DNA of 28,649 bases from positions 25,427-54,075 of the forward strand of contig MU129983.1 of assembly GCA_015039465.1 (NCBI GenBank), given 5' to 3'. Positions 9,196 through 18,543 of the stretch are shown here, one piece after another. Each line of letters opens with the position of its first letter. Position 1 is the stretch's first letter. Made by a program: the position numbers and the translations under genes. Origin of the DNA: Phlegmacium glaucopus. Lineage: Eukaryota; Basidiomycota; Agaricomycetes; Agaricales; Cortinariaceae. The notes under the pieces are model-generated. The model was not told where the DNA came from, ran no database searches, and saw only the letters and a list, made by a program, of their open reading frames with translations.

Positions 9196-10833
9196 GCTTC
9201 CAGTGTGTTAACACCGGAGCAGAAATAAAAGCCTCCTTGAGAGTCTTAAAAGCAAGGCGACAACTGTCATCAAAAACCCACGGAATATTTTTCCAGGTAA
9301 GACGAGTCAACGGAACCACAATATTGGAGTAGTTATGGATGAAACGCCTGTAAAAATTAGCAAAACTGAGGAAGGATTGGACATCTTTGACTTTCTGAGG
9401 TTCCGGCCAGTCTTGAATGACTTGGACTTTCGCCGGATCCATAGAAAGGCCATCAGGACTAATCATGTGACCCAGGTACTTGACGGAATCGGAGTGGAAA
9501 ACACATTTCTTACCATTAGCAAAGAGATTATTATCTCAGAGCCGGCGGAGGACTTCGGAGACATGTTTGATGTGATCTTTTTCATTGATGGAGAAAATGA
9601 GGATGTTGTCCAGATAGATGATTACGAACACATCTAAAAGGTCAGCAAAAATAGTGTTAAGGAAGCGTTGAAAACCGCCAGGGGCATTGGTAAGTCCGAA
9701 CGGCATGACGAGCCATTCGAAGGAGCCATAGCGGGTACGAAAAGCAGTCTTCCATTTGTCTCCGGCAGCAATCTGGACGAGATGGTAGGCATGCTTTAAA
9801 TCGATTTTAGTGAATATTCCGGATTTGCAGGGAGCATCAAGTAAGTCGGAAACAAGGGGTAATGGATACTTGTCTTTCCAAGTGATGGCATTGAGTTTTC
9901 GGAAGTCGACACAAAGCCGGAGTGACCCATCCTTCTTCTTGATAAACAGGACAGGTGCTCCGAAAGGAGACTTAGAGGGGCGGATGAAACCCATGTTTAG
10001 GTGCTTGTTGATGAATTCTTGGAGCGTTCCTAACTCGGACTCGGAAAGGGGATAAATCGGACCCAAAGGGGGCTTAGTGGACTCATCGATTTCGATTTTT
10101 AGGTCATATTCTCAATGGTCCGCTAGAGTGTTAGCCTTGCCTTTGGAAAAGACGTCCGAAAATTCGTGGTATATTTCCGGAACACCATTCAGATCGGAAT
10201 CGGAAGGTGTAGCGGAGGCTGAGGCAGAACGGCCAGCAGCCTCGACTGGATCATGAATGGAAATGGAATAGCATTGGGCTCCTTCGGAACGGATGGACCT
10301 CATGAAAGCTGCAGCAGACACTAAGGAAATTTTAGGAGCGGTCAATGGTTTGGGAACAAAAGGGATATCAGGAGGTGGTTCCGGAATAGTCTCGCAAGGT
10401 TTTTCAACCTTCAAACTCACAGAAACCGTATCGGACATTGTAATGTCAGATACCGGAATGGGTGCCTTGGTGGAAACGGAAGCGGGAACTGGAAGGATAA
10501 CTATACAGTCTCGGAAAGTTACACTGCTATCGACCCAGTCAATCAACGGATTATGTTGGGTGAGCCAGTCAAGCCCGAGTACAGCAGGAAAATCGGAATC
10601 CAGTTTGGTTAGTAAGAATCAGATTTTGTGGACGGTACCACATGAGAACTGAACGGAAACAATGGTAGCATGGGTGATCATGCCCGGAGAAGAGCCATCA
10701 ATGAGATGGAGAATCATAGGAGTAATAGGAAAAATAGGAAAATCATTGGACTTCGCGTAATGCTCATCCATGAAACAGTGAGTGGAACCACTGTCAATGA
10801 AAGTGGAAAAATCGACATTCGGAAATTGAACAC
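9196..10833 (-). pseudogene. element A pol: protease C-terminal part, linker and reverse transcriptase
   Basis: Minus-strand frame. From 10829 downwards: the protease flap region with FIDSGSTHCFMD close to the insertion point, LGLDWLTQHNP, a variable linker, then RT with [47 protein letters not shown] and [17 protein letters not shown]. The RT box is YLDN instead of YLDD (codon at 9605-9607), which removes one of the paired catalytic Asp residues. Stops occur at 10619-10621 (CGG to TGA against B), 10112-10114 and 9536-9538 (both CGA to TGA). The thumb/connection follows (YLGHMISPDGL, FANFYRRFIHNYS). It would copy genomic RNA into cDNA in the particle, but this copy cannot. Confidence 0.9.
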
Positions 10834-11706
10834 TGATGTACCTGCGGTGGGATCAGACCGCAAGTAGTAACATAGTTCAGAGGGGTTAATGTAGATTTCC
10901 TCGATAGAATTTAAAGAGAAGTCCGTGGTATTGAAATACGCAAGAAGAGTAGACCGCGAGGATAGCGAAGTTCGCAAATGATAATGCGGTTTGCGAAGTA
11001 GCTTAAAGGATGAGACTATTGACTTAGAACATTGCTGCAAAGTTTATGGGATCAAAACTCTGGCCGTCTCTTGTTCACCTTCCCTCCTACTTGCTACAGG
11101 TACTTAATACAAGAGTAACAAGCTAGCCAGGTGCGGATATGCGAAACAGTAATGTAAAAATTGAGCTAATGTGAAGTCACATGGGCCCAGTAGTTTGGTA
11201 ACAAAGAAATAGGGGATAGAATAACAATAGAAGTGATGAGTAAGGAGGTCAGTTGTATGACCTCCTGTTTCGAAGGAGATGATAAAATAATAATATATAT
11301 AGAAAGTTAAAAGAAAGTAAGTTAAAAACAACATGATCAAACCAGTGAAAGGGATGTGTATGCGAGCCGTGAAAGACCGCGAGATTAAAGAGAAGCTGTG
11401 CGAAGGTGTGGTTGCGAAGGAAAGAAATGGCTAAGTCCAGTATTGATAGAGAGAGTTGAAGATATGTCGAAGTATGAAATGCGAAGAGGAATGAGGGTGC
11501 ATTGGATAGTTACAAAGGTTGTAGAAGTGATGTACGAAGGTTATGTGAGGACTATATCATGTTGTGTGATGTGCGAAGGATGTGCGACAACTGCAAATGA
11601 GAGTGCGAGTGAAGTTGGTACCCACGAGGCATCCGCGTATACTGCGAAGTTGTTAAATTGCAAAAATAACCAGTTTACGAACCTAGAGGCTATATGGATC
11701 CTATCA
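10834..11706 (-). mobile_element. element Y, copy in A (TGAT...ATCA ends, 4-bp TSD)
   Basis: 873 bp inserted in the protease region with 4-bp TSD ACAC (10830-10833 and 11707-11710). In element orientation it begins TGATAGGATCC and ends GCAGGTACATCA. It matches 24031-25248 in element B after removal of a nested LTR there. It holds a conserved hairpin (GGAGGTCA/TGACCTCC, about 11246-11269) and no convincing ORF. TG...CA ends suggest a solo LTR, but the 4-bp TSD and lack of internal sequence leave this open. Confidence 0.82.
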
Positions 11707-11759
11707 ACACAGAGAAGAGAAACAAAGACTGCTCGGGTTTTTGGAGGTATTATTGCATT
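11707..11759 (-). pseudogene. element A protease fragment between insertions
   Basis: Fifty-three bases of pol homologous to element B around 21410-21460, stranded between element Y (ends 11706) and the solo LTR that starts at 11760. It encodes the stretch just N-terminal to the protease active site. Confidence 0.75.
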
Positions 11760-12195
11760 TGTTATGAACGTCTGGTACGCGCATGGCCCCTATTCCTTTT
11801 TCTCCCCTTCCTTTACTGTACATTGCATCTTCCTTCATTGTTCCCTTCTTACACCACCTCTTTCCCTACTTACCCTTTGCCCTGAACCTTCCATGTACTA
11901 TATTTAGCTATCGCTTCCGTTCCCTCTATCTCTGACTCATACCGACTCGTACTCCCAGCATGGACCATTCCCTTATCTCTGACTCGACCCCTTAGTATAT
12001 AAGAGCCATACCCATAGCCATGATCCCTAGTTTAGACCTTTGTATTCCTACGGTCTTAATCTACACAGCTTGCTCAGAACCTGCCGTCCTCAGTCTTACT
12101 TGTTGAATATGATTGCAACTGTACAAACAGTCCCTAGTTATTTGGTCTATTGGCCCAGCACCGAACACAAGTGCAAGCTTATAGTCGCCGTAACA
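11760..12195 (+). mobile_element. solo LTR, family F (436 bp)
   Basis: Starts TGTTATGAACG and ends CCGTAACA, with 5-bp TSD GCATT at 11755-11759 and 12196-12200. A TATATAAG box lies near 11996-12003. This is the only copy in the window. Its ends fit a Ty3-type LTR, but orientation is judged only from the TATA position. Confidence 0.85.
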
Positions 12196-12589
12196 GCATT
12201 TAGAACTGCAACAAGCTCAGCACAGGGCTTCTCGCAATTCACCGTCTGTGCTGAGTCCAGTGAATTGCTTAGTCTTTTTTTTTTTCTGAACTGGAGTCCT
12301 TTGGCTTAGCCGGAGCGGACTCGGAGACGGAATCAGAAACGGTAGAGGCTCGGCCTTTAGCGGAGCTTGCCTTGGCAAGGTTACAGTCAGGAACGCGATG
12401 TCCCGGCTTGCCACAGAAAAGACAAAGTTTATTATCCATCCGGCGTTGCCTTTCTTGCTGGGTAAGTCTACCCTGCGAGTCCAGCTTGCCTTTCTTGAGT
12501 CTACTGTCAGGCCTTTCTTGCTGGGTAAGTCTACCCTGTGAGTCCAGCTTGCCTTCTAGATTAGGTTTAGGAGGAGTGGAAGATGAAAC
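12196..12589 (-). pseudogene. element A gag C-terminus (CCHC zinc knuckle) and start of pol
   Basis: Minus strand. The nucleocapsid knuckle CLFCGKPGHRVPDC (C-x2-C-x4-H-x4-C) is intact and binds genomic RNA during packaging. Upstream of it a 63-bp (21-codon) in-frame direct duplication occurs (units starting at 12448 and 12511) that element B lacks. Gag ends at a TAA near 12269 after an A11 run on the coding strand. Pol is in the +1 frame relative to gag and overlaps its end, as in element B. Confidence 0.85.
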
Positions 12590-13407
12590 CCAGTGAAACT
12601 CAACTATGCGGATCTATGTGAATAGCTGCGCCGAAAAGGCAAAATCTGAGCAGGTGTGTGAATATCTGTGATTTTCTGCGTCCCAACGCAGAGAAGCATC
12701 TGAGTTCTAATTTTTTGATGTACTCGAATTAGCGACTACAATTCAAATGCCTTATTTCTTCCTTTCTGTCTTCCATAGCCGCTCTTAACTTCCTCGCTTC
12801 CTTCACTTTCATCCACCAACATCCTCAACAAACATCAACATAGTTGGATCATGCCAACATCGGATGCTGGGCAGCTCAGAGACCATGCTGCTAGGTATGT
12901 GCCTTTCTATTCTACAGTACTGTCGGTACATACACTAAGTTGCTGTTTGAAGCTCGTCACACACCCAGATTTGTCATCAATGGCAACACACAGCTCACAA
13001 TTGGTGTGAAATTGGTGCGTATATGCTACTTGCTTTTATCATACCCTCTTTCTAATGTATGTTATGTCTATTCTGAGGTGTTTTTAAGAGTCAGAAGGAT
13101 TGCAATGGCCAAGGATAAGGATGAGGGTAGAGGGAATGCCAATAGGGACAAAATTTATGTATATTATCAAATTAATAATATCAATATATATAATATATAT
13201 CATATAAATAATAGACAGATTATTGCAGCCTGAAGCAGCCTGAAGCAGAAATATCTGCGACAACAAAATATTGAGATATATTTTTAGCAGAATATCGCAG
13301 AAAAAAATCTGCATTGTTGGACAAAATCTGTGGTTGGCTGTGTTTGTCTGTTGGGCTCCGATATTCGCAGAAAATCACAGGAAATCACATGTCCGAGTTT
13401 CACTGGG
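12590..13407. mobile_element. non-autonomous hAT-like element (818 bp)
   Basis: Flanked by GATGAAAC at 12582-12589 and 13408-13415 (8-bp TSD). Terminal inverted repeats are CCAGTGAAACTC (12590-12601) and GAGTTTCACTGG (13395-13406). The 8-bp TSD and CAGNG-type TIR point to hAT. Subterminal regions carry TCTGCG/CGCAGA words in both orientations and the centre is very AT-rich. It has no transposase frame. Confidence 0.85.
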
Positions 13408-13564
13408 GATGAAACCTTACTGGAGTCTGCAGGCTTAGTGGATTTTTGATCCGAAGGCCGAGACTGTTTACCGGAACTGGAAGAAGGGTTGGAAGAAGAG
13501 GGTACGGAGGAGGATGAAGAAGGGGTAGGACCCTTCAGAGGGTTTTGGCGTTGCTGCGGAGCGG
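13408..13564 (-). pseudogene. element A gag middle fragment (Ser/Pro-rich linker)
   Basis: A minus-strand frame homologous to the serine-rich linker of element B gag (about 20935-21085). It is isolated between the hAT-like element (ends 13407) and element Z (starts 13565). It links the capsid part to the CCHC knuckle. Confidence 0.8.
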
Positions 13565-14957
13565 TGATGTGATTGAATTTGTTTTTGCAAGGTAATCAAA
13601 GGATTACCGTTTTTAGGAATTTGTCTACAACAAATCCAGAAACCAATAACTTTAATGACCAACAAACTCTGTTTTTGTGCAAGTTGGGGTTTCCTTGAAA
13701 GTATAACCAGTATACTCTTGAATAAAACAACAATACACTTTTAAAGTCCAAATGTTCTAGACTATGATTCTGATAACAAGTTTATAGTCCAATTTCTCAG
13801 ACTATTATATAGTGCTTTTTGATAGAACAAAGGCAAGTCCCTATAGGATTTAATATCCTTTGTCTATATGATAACCCAATTTTGGTAGTACAAAGACAAG
13901 CCCCTTTAGGGTTTAATATTCTTTGACTATCCACAACAAATGATTTAAAGTCCCTGAGGCAGACTGTGAGACAGCTTTATAGTACAAGGATTTCTCCTCA
14001 GACTCTGACAAAGGATTTAATATCCTTGCTTCCAAGACAAGTCCCTAAAGGATTTAATATTCTTGGTTTACACAGAACAAAGGTAAGCCCCTTTAGGATT
14101 TAATACCCTTTGAACTGAGTGAAGCAAAGCAAGTCCACTTGTAATTCCAATTCTAACTTGTGCCAATTCAGAGCGCTGAAACTTGGGAAAGAAAGGAAGA
14201 GTGCAAATTCACTAATTTTACTGGTGCTTTCTAGCTACTTTTATACATAAATGAGAAACAAAATTAGGTAAGAGTCTGTGATGTCATGTCTATGTTTTAT
14301 GATTACTGATGCTATTTTATGATGTCATGTTTTGTTTTATGATGTCATGTCTTGTTTTTGGATGATAAATCCTTGTTTTATGATGTCATGTCTTGTTTCT
14401 AGATGACTGATCATTGTTTTATGATGTCATATGTTTCATAATGTGACAAAATGTGACAAAATGTTACAAAAATGTTACAAATGTCACGAAATGTCACGAA
14501 ATGTCACATGGTATCACATGGTATCACATGGTATCACATGATGTCACATGATGTCACATGCTTCATTATTAGGACCTTTTATTGATATTTGATTTACTGA
14601 TGTTATCCTTAGGACTTGTATAACAATCCTTCATAGTTGTAGACTTTGATAGTTACTTTAGATTGCAAGTAGTTCATTTGACCATTATGGATTTTGTATG
14701 GTTAGAGTCTGAACTTTTTGTAGTGTTGTTTAACAGTATGATAAATAGATCAATTCAGATCATAGTTATCTGCTGCTTTAACATTCAATTTTTCATAATA
14801 TTATTCTTCAATTGAACCAACAAGATCAATAACCCAACCATGCATTAATCTACAAATTGATATTGTAAGGGTCAAAAGTGTTGACTACACTTGTTGATTA
14901 AACTGGAAATTGCATAGTAATAAATAATCCATAGGTATTCAACTTTCAGTCCTATCA
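13565..14957. mobile_element. element Z: 1393-bp TGAT...ATCA insertion with periodic repeats
   Basis: Begins TGATGTGATTG and ends TCCTATCA, with 4-bp TSD GCGG at 13561-13564 and 14958-14961. The insertion interrupts gag and creates the stop at 14939. There is no protein-coding frame. The interior has three repeat zones: degenerate AGTCCCTNNAGGATTTAAT units with a self-complementary core (about 13829-14112), TGTTTTATGATGTCATGTCT-type units (about 14270-14430), and a 10-bp periodic tract (about 14440-14560). Like element Y it has TGAT/ATCA ends and a 4-bp TSD. It could be a long solo LTR. Confidence 0.75.
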
Positions 14958-15685
14958 GCGGGTTCCCGAGAACGTTCTTGCATACGTTCCCAGTAGCGAG
15001 CATTGGTGTTTTGAGCTTTTTGACGCATCGCGGTTAAAGACCGGGGCTTGCCATCACCTTTGCTGATTTCATCCTTGATTCGGGAAGGTAAACCTTCATA
15101 AAACCTATACCTCAGAGCAGGCTCGCCCCAAGTACAGTGGACTGCCAAGGAGTTAAACCGGACTAAGTAATCGGAGATATGTTGGCTGTCCTTCATTTGG
15201 AGATTGGTGAGTTCGTGTTCTATGTCGGCGGACTCGTCGTAAGGACCAAAGTTGGACTGAAGTTCGCTGACGAAGAGGTCCCAATCTTCAAGCCAAGATG
15301 GAGGCTCGTCGGTGAGACCAGAAATTCCAGGTTCGAACCATTCCTGAGCAACGTCCCGGAGATAGGACAAAGCAAATGTTACTCGCTTGGAGTCATCTCG
15401 GAATGTGTCGGAAGAGCTCTGGAAATAGAGCTTGCACTGGAAAAGAAAAGCTTTCAGTTTCTTAGGATCCTTACCTGTGAAGGGTTCAGGCTCTCTAAGT
15501 CTGCCAGCCGAATCGGACTTGGCTGAAGATTTCCCGAGGGAATTTAAAGTGGAAACAAGTTCATTGATATGAATAGATGGAGACTCAACTTCGTCCGTAG
15601 CCATCCGAGGTTTGTTGATAAGACTAGCCTCTTCAACTACATCGGGAATGGGAGTCTGCCTGGTAGGAGTATTTTCGTGGGACAT
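14958..15685 (-). pseudogene. element A gag N-terminal part (capsid)
   Basis: ATG at 15683-15685, 78 bases inside the 5' LTR. The protein shows a Ser/Thr-rich lead, then EPEPFTGKDPKKLKAFLFQC, then ALSYLRDVAQEWFEP, then DSQHISDYLVRFNSLAVHC and GLPSRIKDEI. This is the classic retrotransposon gag (capsid) domain of Ty3/gypsy elements, which builds the virus-like particle. The frame is intact up to the insertion of element Z at 14957, after which about nine foreign codons precede a stop. Without Z it would run into the linker at 13564. Confidence 0.9.
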
Positions 15686-15727
15686 GTTTTGTTGTATCGG
15701 TAATTGAGTTTTGGAAGTTTGGAACGA

Positions 15728-15762
15728 GTTAGCATAGGAGTGGGTGAGCAGTTCGAATATAC
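15728..15762 (-). other. leader next to the 5' LTR of A: primer-binding region without a TGG start
   Basis: Directly after the 5' LTR in the element sense comes GTATATTCGAACTGCTCACC (element B: GTATATTCAAACTTCTCACC). A tRNA-3'-end primer-binding site would normally begin TGG within a few bases. None does, so the priming mode is unclear. Confidence 0.5.
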
Positions 15763-16342
15763 TGTTAAGTTTAAAACAAGGAAGTCACGTCGGAGTTACT
15801 CTGGAACGGACGGAACCGGAACCGGAACAGTAAGTGGAAAGGATGTTGGCCTCAGCGTGTGTGCTGTGCTGCCCAGCTCCTAAGGTGTCCTGATTTTGGA
15901 ATGGAAGAAGAAGTAATAAGACGGAAGACCTCAGTGACTTAGAGGACGAACAAGAGGAGGAAACAAAGTTGATATTCGAACTGAGGGAAAACATACAAGT
16001 TTTGAGTACTTAAATAAATAAAGGAATAGCAACCGAAATATAAAAGATAAATATAAGTGCTGCATTCTGCTCCTGGGAAGGTCCTGCATTCTTGGGTGAA
16101 TAATCCATGGCGGGTATGCTGACTGATGGTGGGAAGGATGATGACAAAGAATAGTGGTAGTGGCGAAGAAGTGGTAATGGGTTTGGAGTATAGACAGAGG
16201 AACCGGAATGACACGGAAAAGTCTCGGAGTTGAACATAGGAAGAGTAGTTCAGGATATAAGGGAAGGCACTGTACGGAGTACGGACTACCGGAAACAACT
16301 CCGACGGAGCCGGACCGGAGTAACATATAACGGAATGTAACA
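15763..16342 (-). repeat. 5' LTR of element A
   Basis: 580 bp, TGTTA...TAACA, a full-length match to 3812-4391. It drives gag-pol on the minus strand. The flanking TSD TCCTG is at 16343-16347. Confidence 0.95.
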
Positions 16343-16614
16343 TCCTGGAAAGTCCTGCATTCTTGGGTGAATAATCCATAGCGGGTGTGCTGACTGATAA
16401 TGGGAAAGTGATGACAAAGAAATAGTTGTTATGGTGAAGATGTGGTAATGGGTTTGGAGTATTGTCGGAAGAGCTGGAATGATATGGAGAAGTCTCAGAG
16501 TTGGACAAAGGAAGAGTAGATCTGGATACAAGGGAAGGTACTGGAATGGAGTATGGAGTACCGGAGACAACTCCGACGGAGCTGGACCGGAGTCACGTAT
16601 AACGGAATGTAACA
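16343..16614 (-). mobile_element. older solo LTR, right part
   Basis: Continues the LTR broken at 3811. The first five bases are the duplicated target TCCTG. It ends at TAACA (16614) and is followed by TGCTC (16615-16619), the partner of 3501-3505. Confidence 0.88.
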
Positions 16615-16678
16615 TGCTCACAGTACTAATGTCAGTGACTTGAATAACTGTGCCAGCTGCAGCTTTAGCACACACAGT
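16615..16678. other. short flank between the solo LTR and repeat X
   Basis: Sixty-four bases of pre-insertion sequence. Read on the minus strand it is an open, Ala-rich frame (KAAAGTVIQVTDIST) that abuts, once the solo LTR is removed, the stretch leading into the kinase-like fragment at 3453. The link is possible but the frames do not splice cleanly. Confidence 0.35.
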
Positions 16679-18543
16679 ATTGCACACCAATGTTGATTGG
16701 TAGCAGCATGGGTAAAAGCTTAAAAGTTGCCATCATGAAAATAAAGTGGACTTTGAATTCACTTGCCTTTTTTGGAAGCGGCCCTGAATAGTGTTCCTGG
16801 TCAATAAAATCTTTTGTTCAATGTTATCATCCTCATTGCTCATCTTATTCTCAATGTCTTTCACTATGCTCTCTATCATCTACACTATTGACATGTTCCT
16901 ACACATTTACCATCCTTTCATTCCTTTGCTAGCAATACAACAAAACGATCAATCTACTATTTACATTGGTCATCGGCTTGTGTTTGATCACATCTATGGC
17001 CCATCATTTCAAGAACGGCCCATCTATGGATGCATCAGCTACATCTCCCATTATGTAAAAGGCTTTGTCATTATTGTTGTGGCTATGGACTAGCCAAGCA
17101 CCAGAAGCATATTGACAATATTTTTATAGATTATCAAGCAGTGTGTAGCAATGAAGAATCTGAAGAGAAAGGTGAGTAACCTGTATTTTGGTACATCAAT
17201 GCGCGTTCAAACGGTATGGCATACCCGCAAGTCTTCCCCTCAGCTATCTACCTTACTATACCTTGCTCCTGGATCTCACTCAGTCCCTTATCCTCGCTTA
17301 TCTATCACTTATCTTATCATTCACTGCCAAAACCAACATTCACATGGTACCTGGATCCTCTCCATCATCTTTATGGTACTTTAGGAAGTCTGGAAGGATC
17401 ATGACTAAGCAGGAGTTGCAGATGAATCAGCAGCAGAGGATTATTCTCACAGTATGTCAAGTGTTATCAAGGCTGTGCAACATGGGATAGGCAAGTGGTA
17501 TTTTCTCAGGAACAAGACTGCGTCTTTCAAGTGTTAACTCAGGACCTTTTACATTTTGACATGACCACACAGCTATGGAGTTGATATATTTTTGCTATTG
17601 GACTATACACACTGCCTTTTCTTCTTTTCTCTTGCACTTTGACATTTTACAGATTTTTTTATTGTTCTTTCTTCTTTTCCATGTTCTTTTCTTCTCGCAG
17701 CTGTCCTCTCTTCATCTTTCTTCCTTTGACAGTGCGTACTTCTTTCTTTTTATTGTTTTACATAGCCTTATTGTTAGGGCAACTGCGACGCTGACTTAGT
17801 CAAGCTAGCAGGGGATCCAAAGTTAATAATATTTCAGAAAAGATATCTACAAGTGACTTACCTAGCAGGGGATCCAAAGAGGAAAGGATGGGGATCCCTA
17901 CTAGGCTGGGGGTATTTAAGTACTAATATGGACATAACAGAGATATAAAATAAATAAAGGAATGATATGATAATAATTAATTAATTAAATAAGAAGTGGT
18001 GTGATGTGAAAAATAGAAATAAAAGACGGAGCGAACCAGAGGATCAGAGTCGGAGCGGAACTATGGGGATCTGGAGTAACCCGGTGACAGAAGCGGAGTT
18101 GGATGGAAGGTTGGAGGTTGTCGGAAAGGCGGGATGTATGATTCTAATGTTGAGGTTTGGGTTGAAATCGGGTGTCCCCTAATACTTATCCTTAGGGTAT
18201 AAATACTGCTCTTTTGTACCAGGATAGGTAGTTCCCCTCAGTTCCCTCCAATTCAGTTCTTAGTTCTTAATCATCATCATCTCAGTGGGATTCCAGTAAA
18301 TTCCTCCCTTAAGTTCGCTTTTTCAGCCTGTTATCTGTTACTGTCCCCTACTGTCAACCGCTATAGTCTCACCAAAGACTCTCTTATTCATCCTCATCCT
18401 CTATCCTCACCTCAGTCCCCTTTCAAGTGTGTTACAAGTCAAGGTTATACCTTCCCGAAATGAACAACAGGGAGGCTTTTGACTTAAAGACTAGTCCACT
18501 GCTCTCTGGTTGGTGTTATATAACAACACAAACAATGATTTAT
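16679..18543 (+). mobile_element. repeat X, copy 1 (unclassified, contains a nested LTR-C)
   Basis: Shares its ends and most of its length with the reverse-oriented insertion at 21939-23293 in element B. It starts ATTGCACACC and ends AATGATTTAT. It contains a promoter-like GGGTATAAATACTGC (about 18196), T/C-rich stretches, and broken frames with a shared segment (FQERPIYGxISxISHYVKG). A solo LTR-C interrupts it at 17772-18184, and a stretch of about 120 bp near 17090-17210 is absent from the other copy. No TSD is evident here. Neither long TIRs nor LTR-type ends are visible. Confidence 0.65.
17772..18184 (+). mobile_element. solo LTR, family C (copy 2 of 3)
   Basis: 413 bp, TGTTAG...CCCTAATA (terminal CA decayed to TA), with 5-bp TSD CTTAT at 17767-17771 and 18185-18189. 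It is nested in repeat X. Confidence 0.92.

Larger units (their letters stand above)
3812..16342 (-). mobile_element. Ty3/gypsy chromovirus, element A (complete, inactive, seven nested insertions)
   Basis: Two 580-bp LTRs (3812-4391 and 15763-16342) bound it, with TSD TCCTG at 3807-3811 and 16343-16347. Reading on the minus strand the order is 5' LTR, gag (CCHC), protease (interrupted), RT, RNase H, integrase, chromodomain, and then an antisense gene before the 3' LTR. PR-RT-RH-IN order plus a chromodomain defines a Ty3/gypsy chromovirus. Insertions, each with its own TSD, occupy 7392-7886, 8175-8586, 8650-9195, 10834-11706, 11760-12195, 12590-13407 and 13565-14957, about 5.0 kb in total. The uninterrupted element would be about 7.5 kb. 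Four premature stops, a frameshift and a changed RT active site make it non-autonomous. Confidence 0.93.

Noticed and set aside
10293..10652. Plus-strand frame opposite the protease linker
   Set aside because: It is a shadow of pol. The minus strand has the recognised protease and RT motifs in register with element B.
13829..14560. CRISPR-like array of spaced repeats in element Z
   Set aside because: The units are degenerate, spacing is irregular, there are no unique spacers or cas genes, and the genome is eukaryotic.
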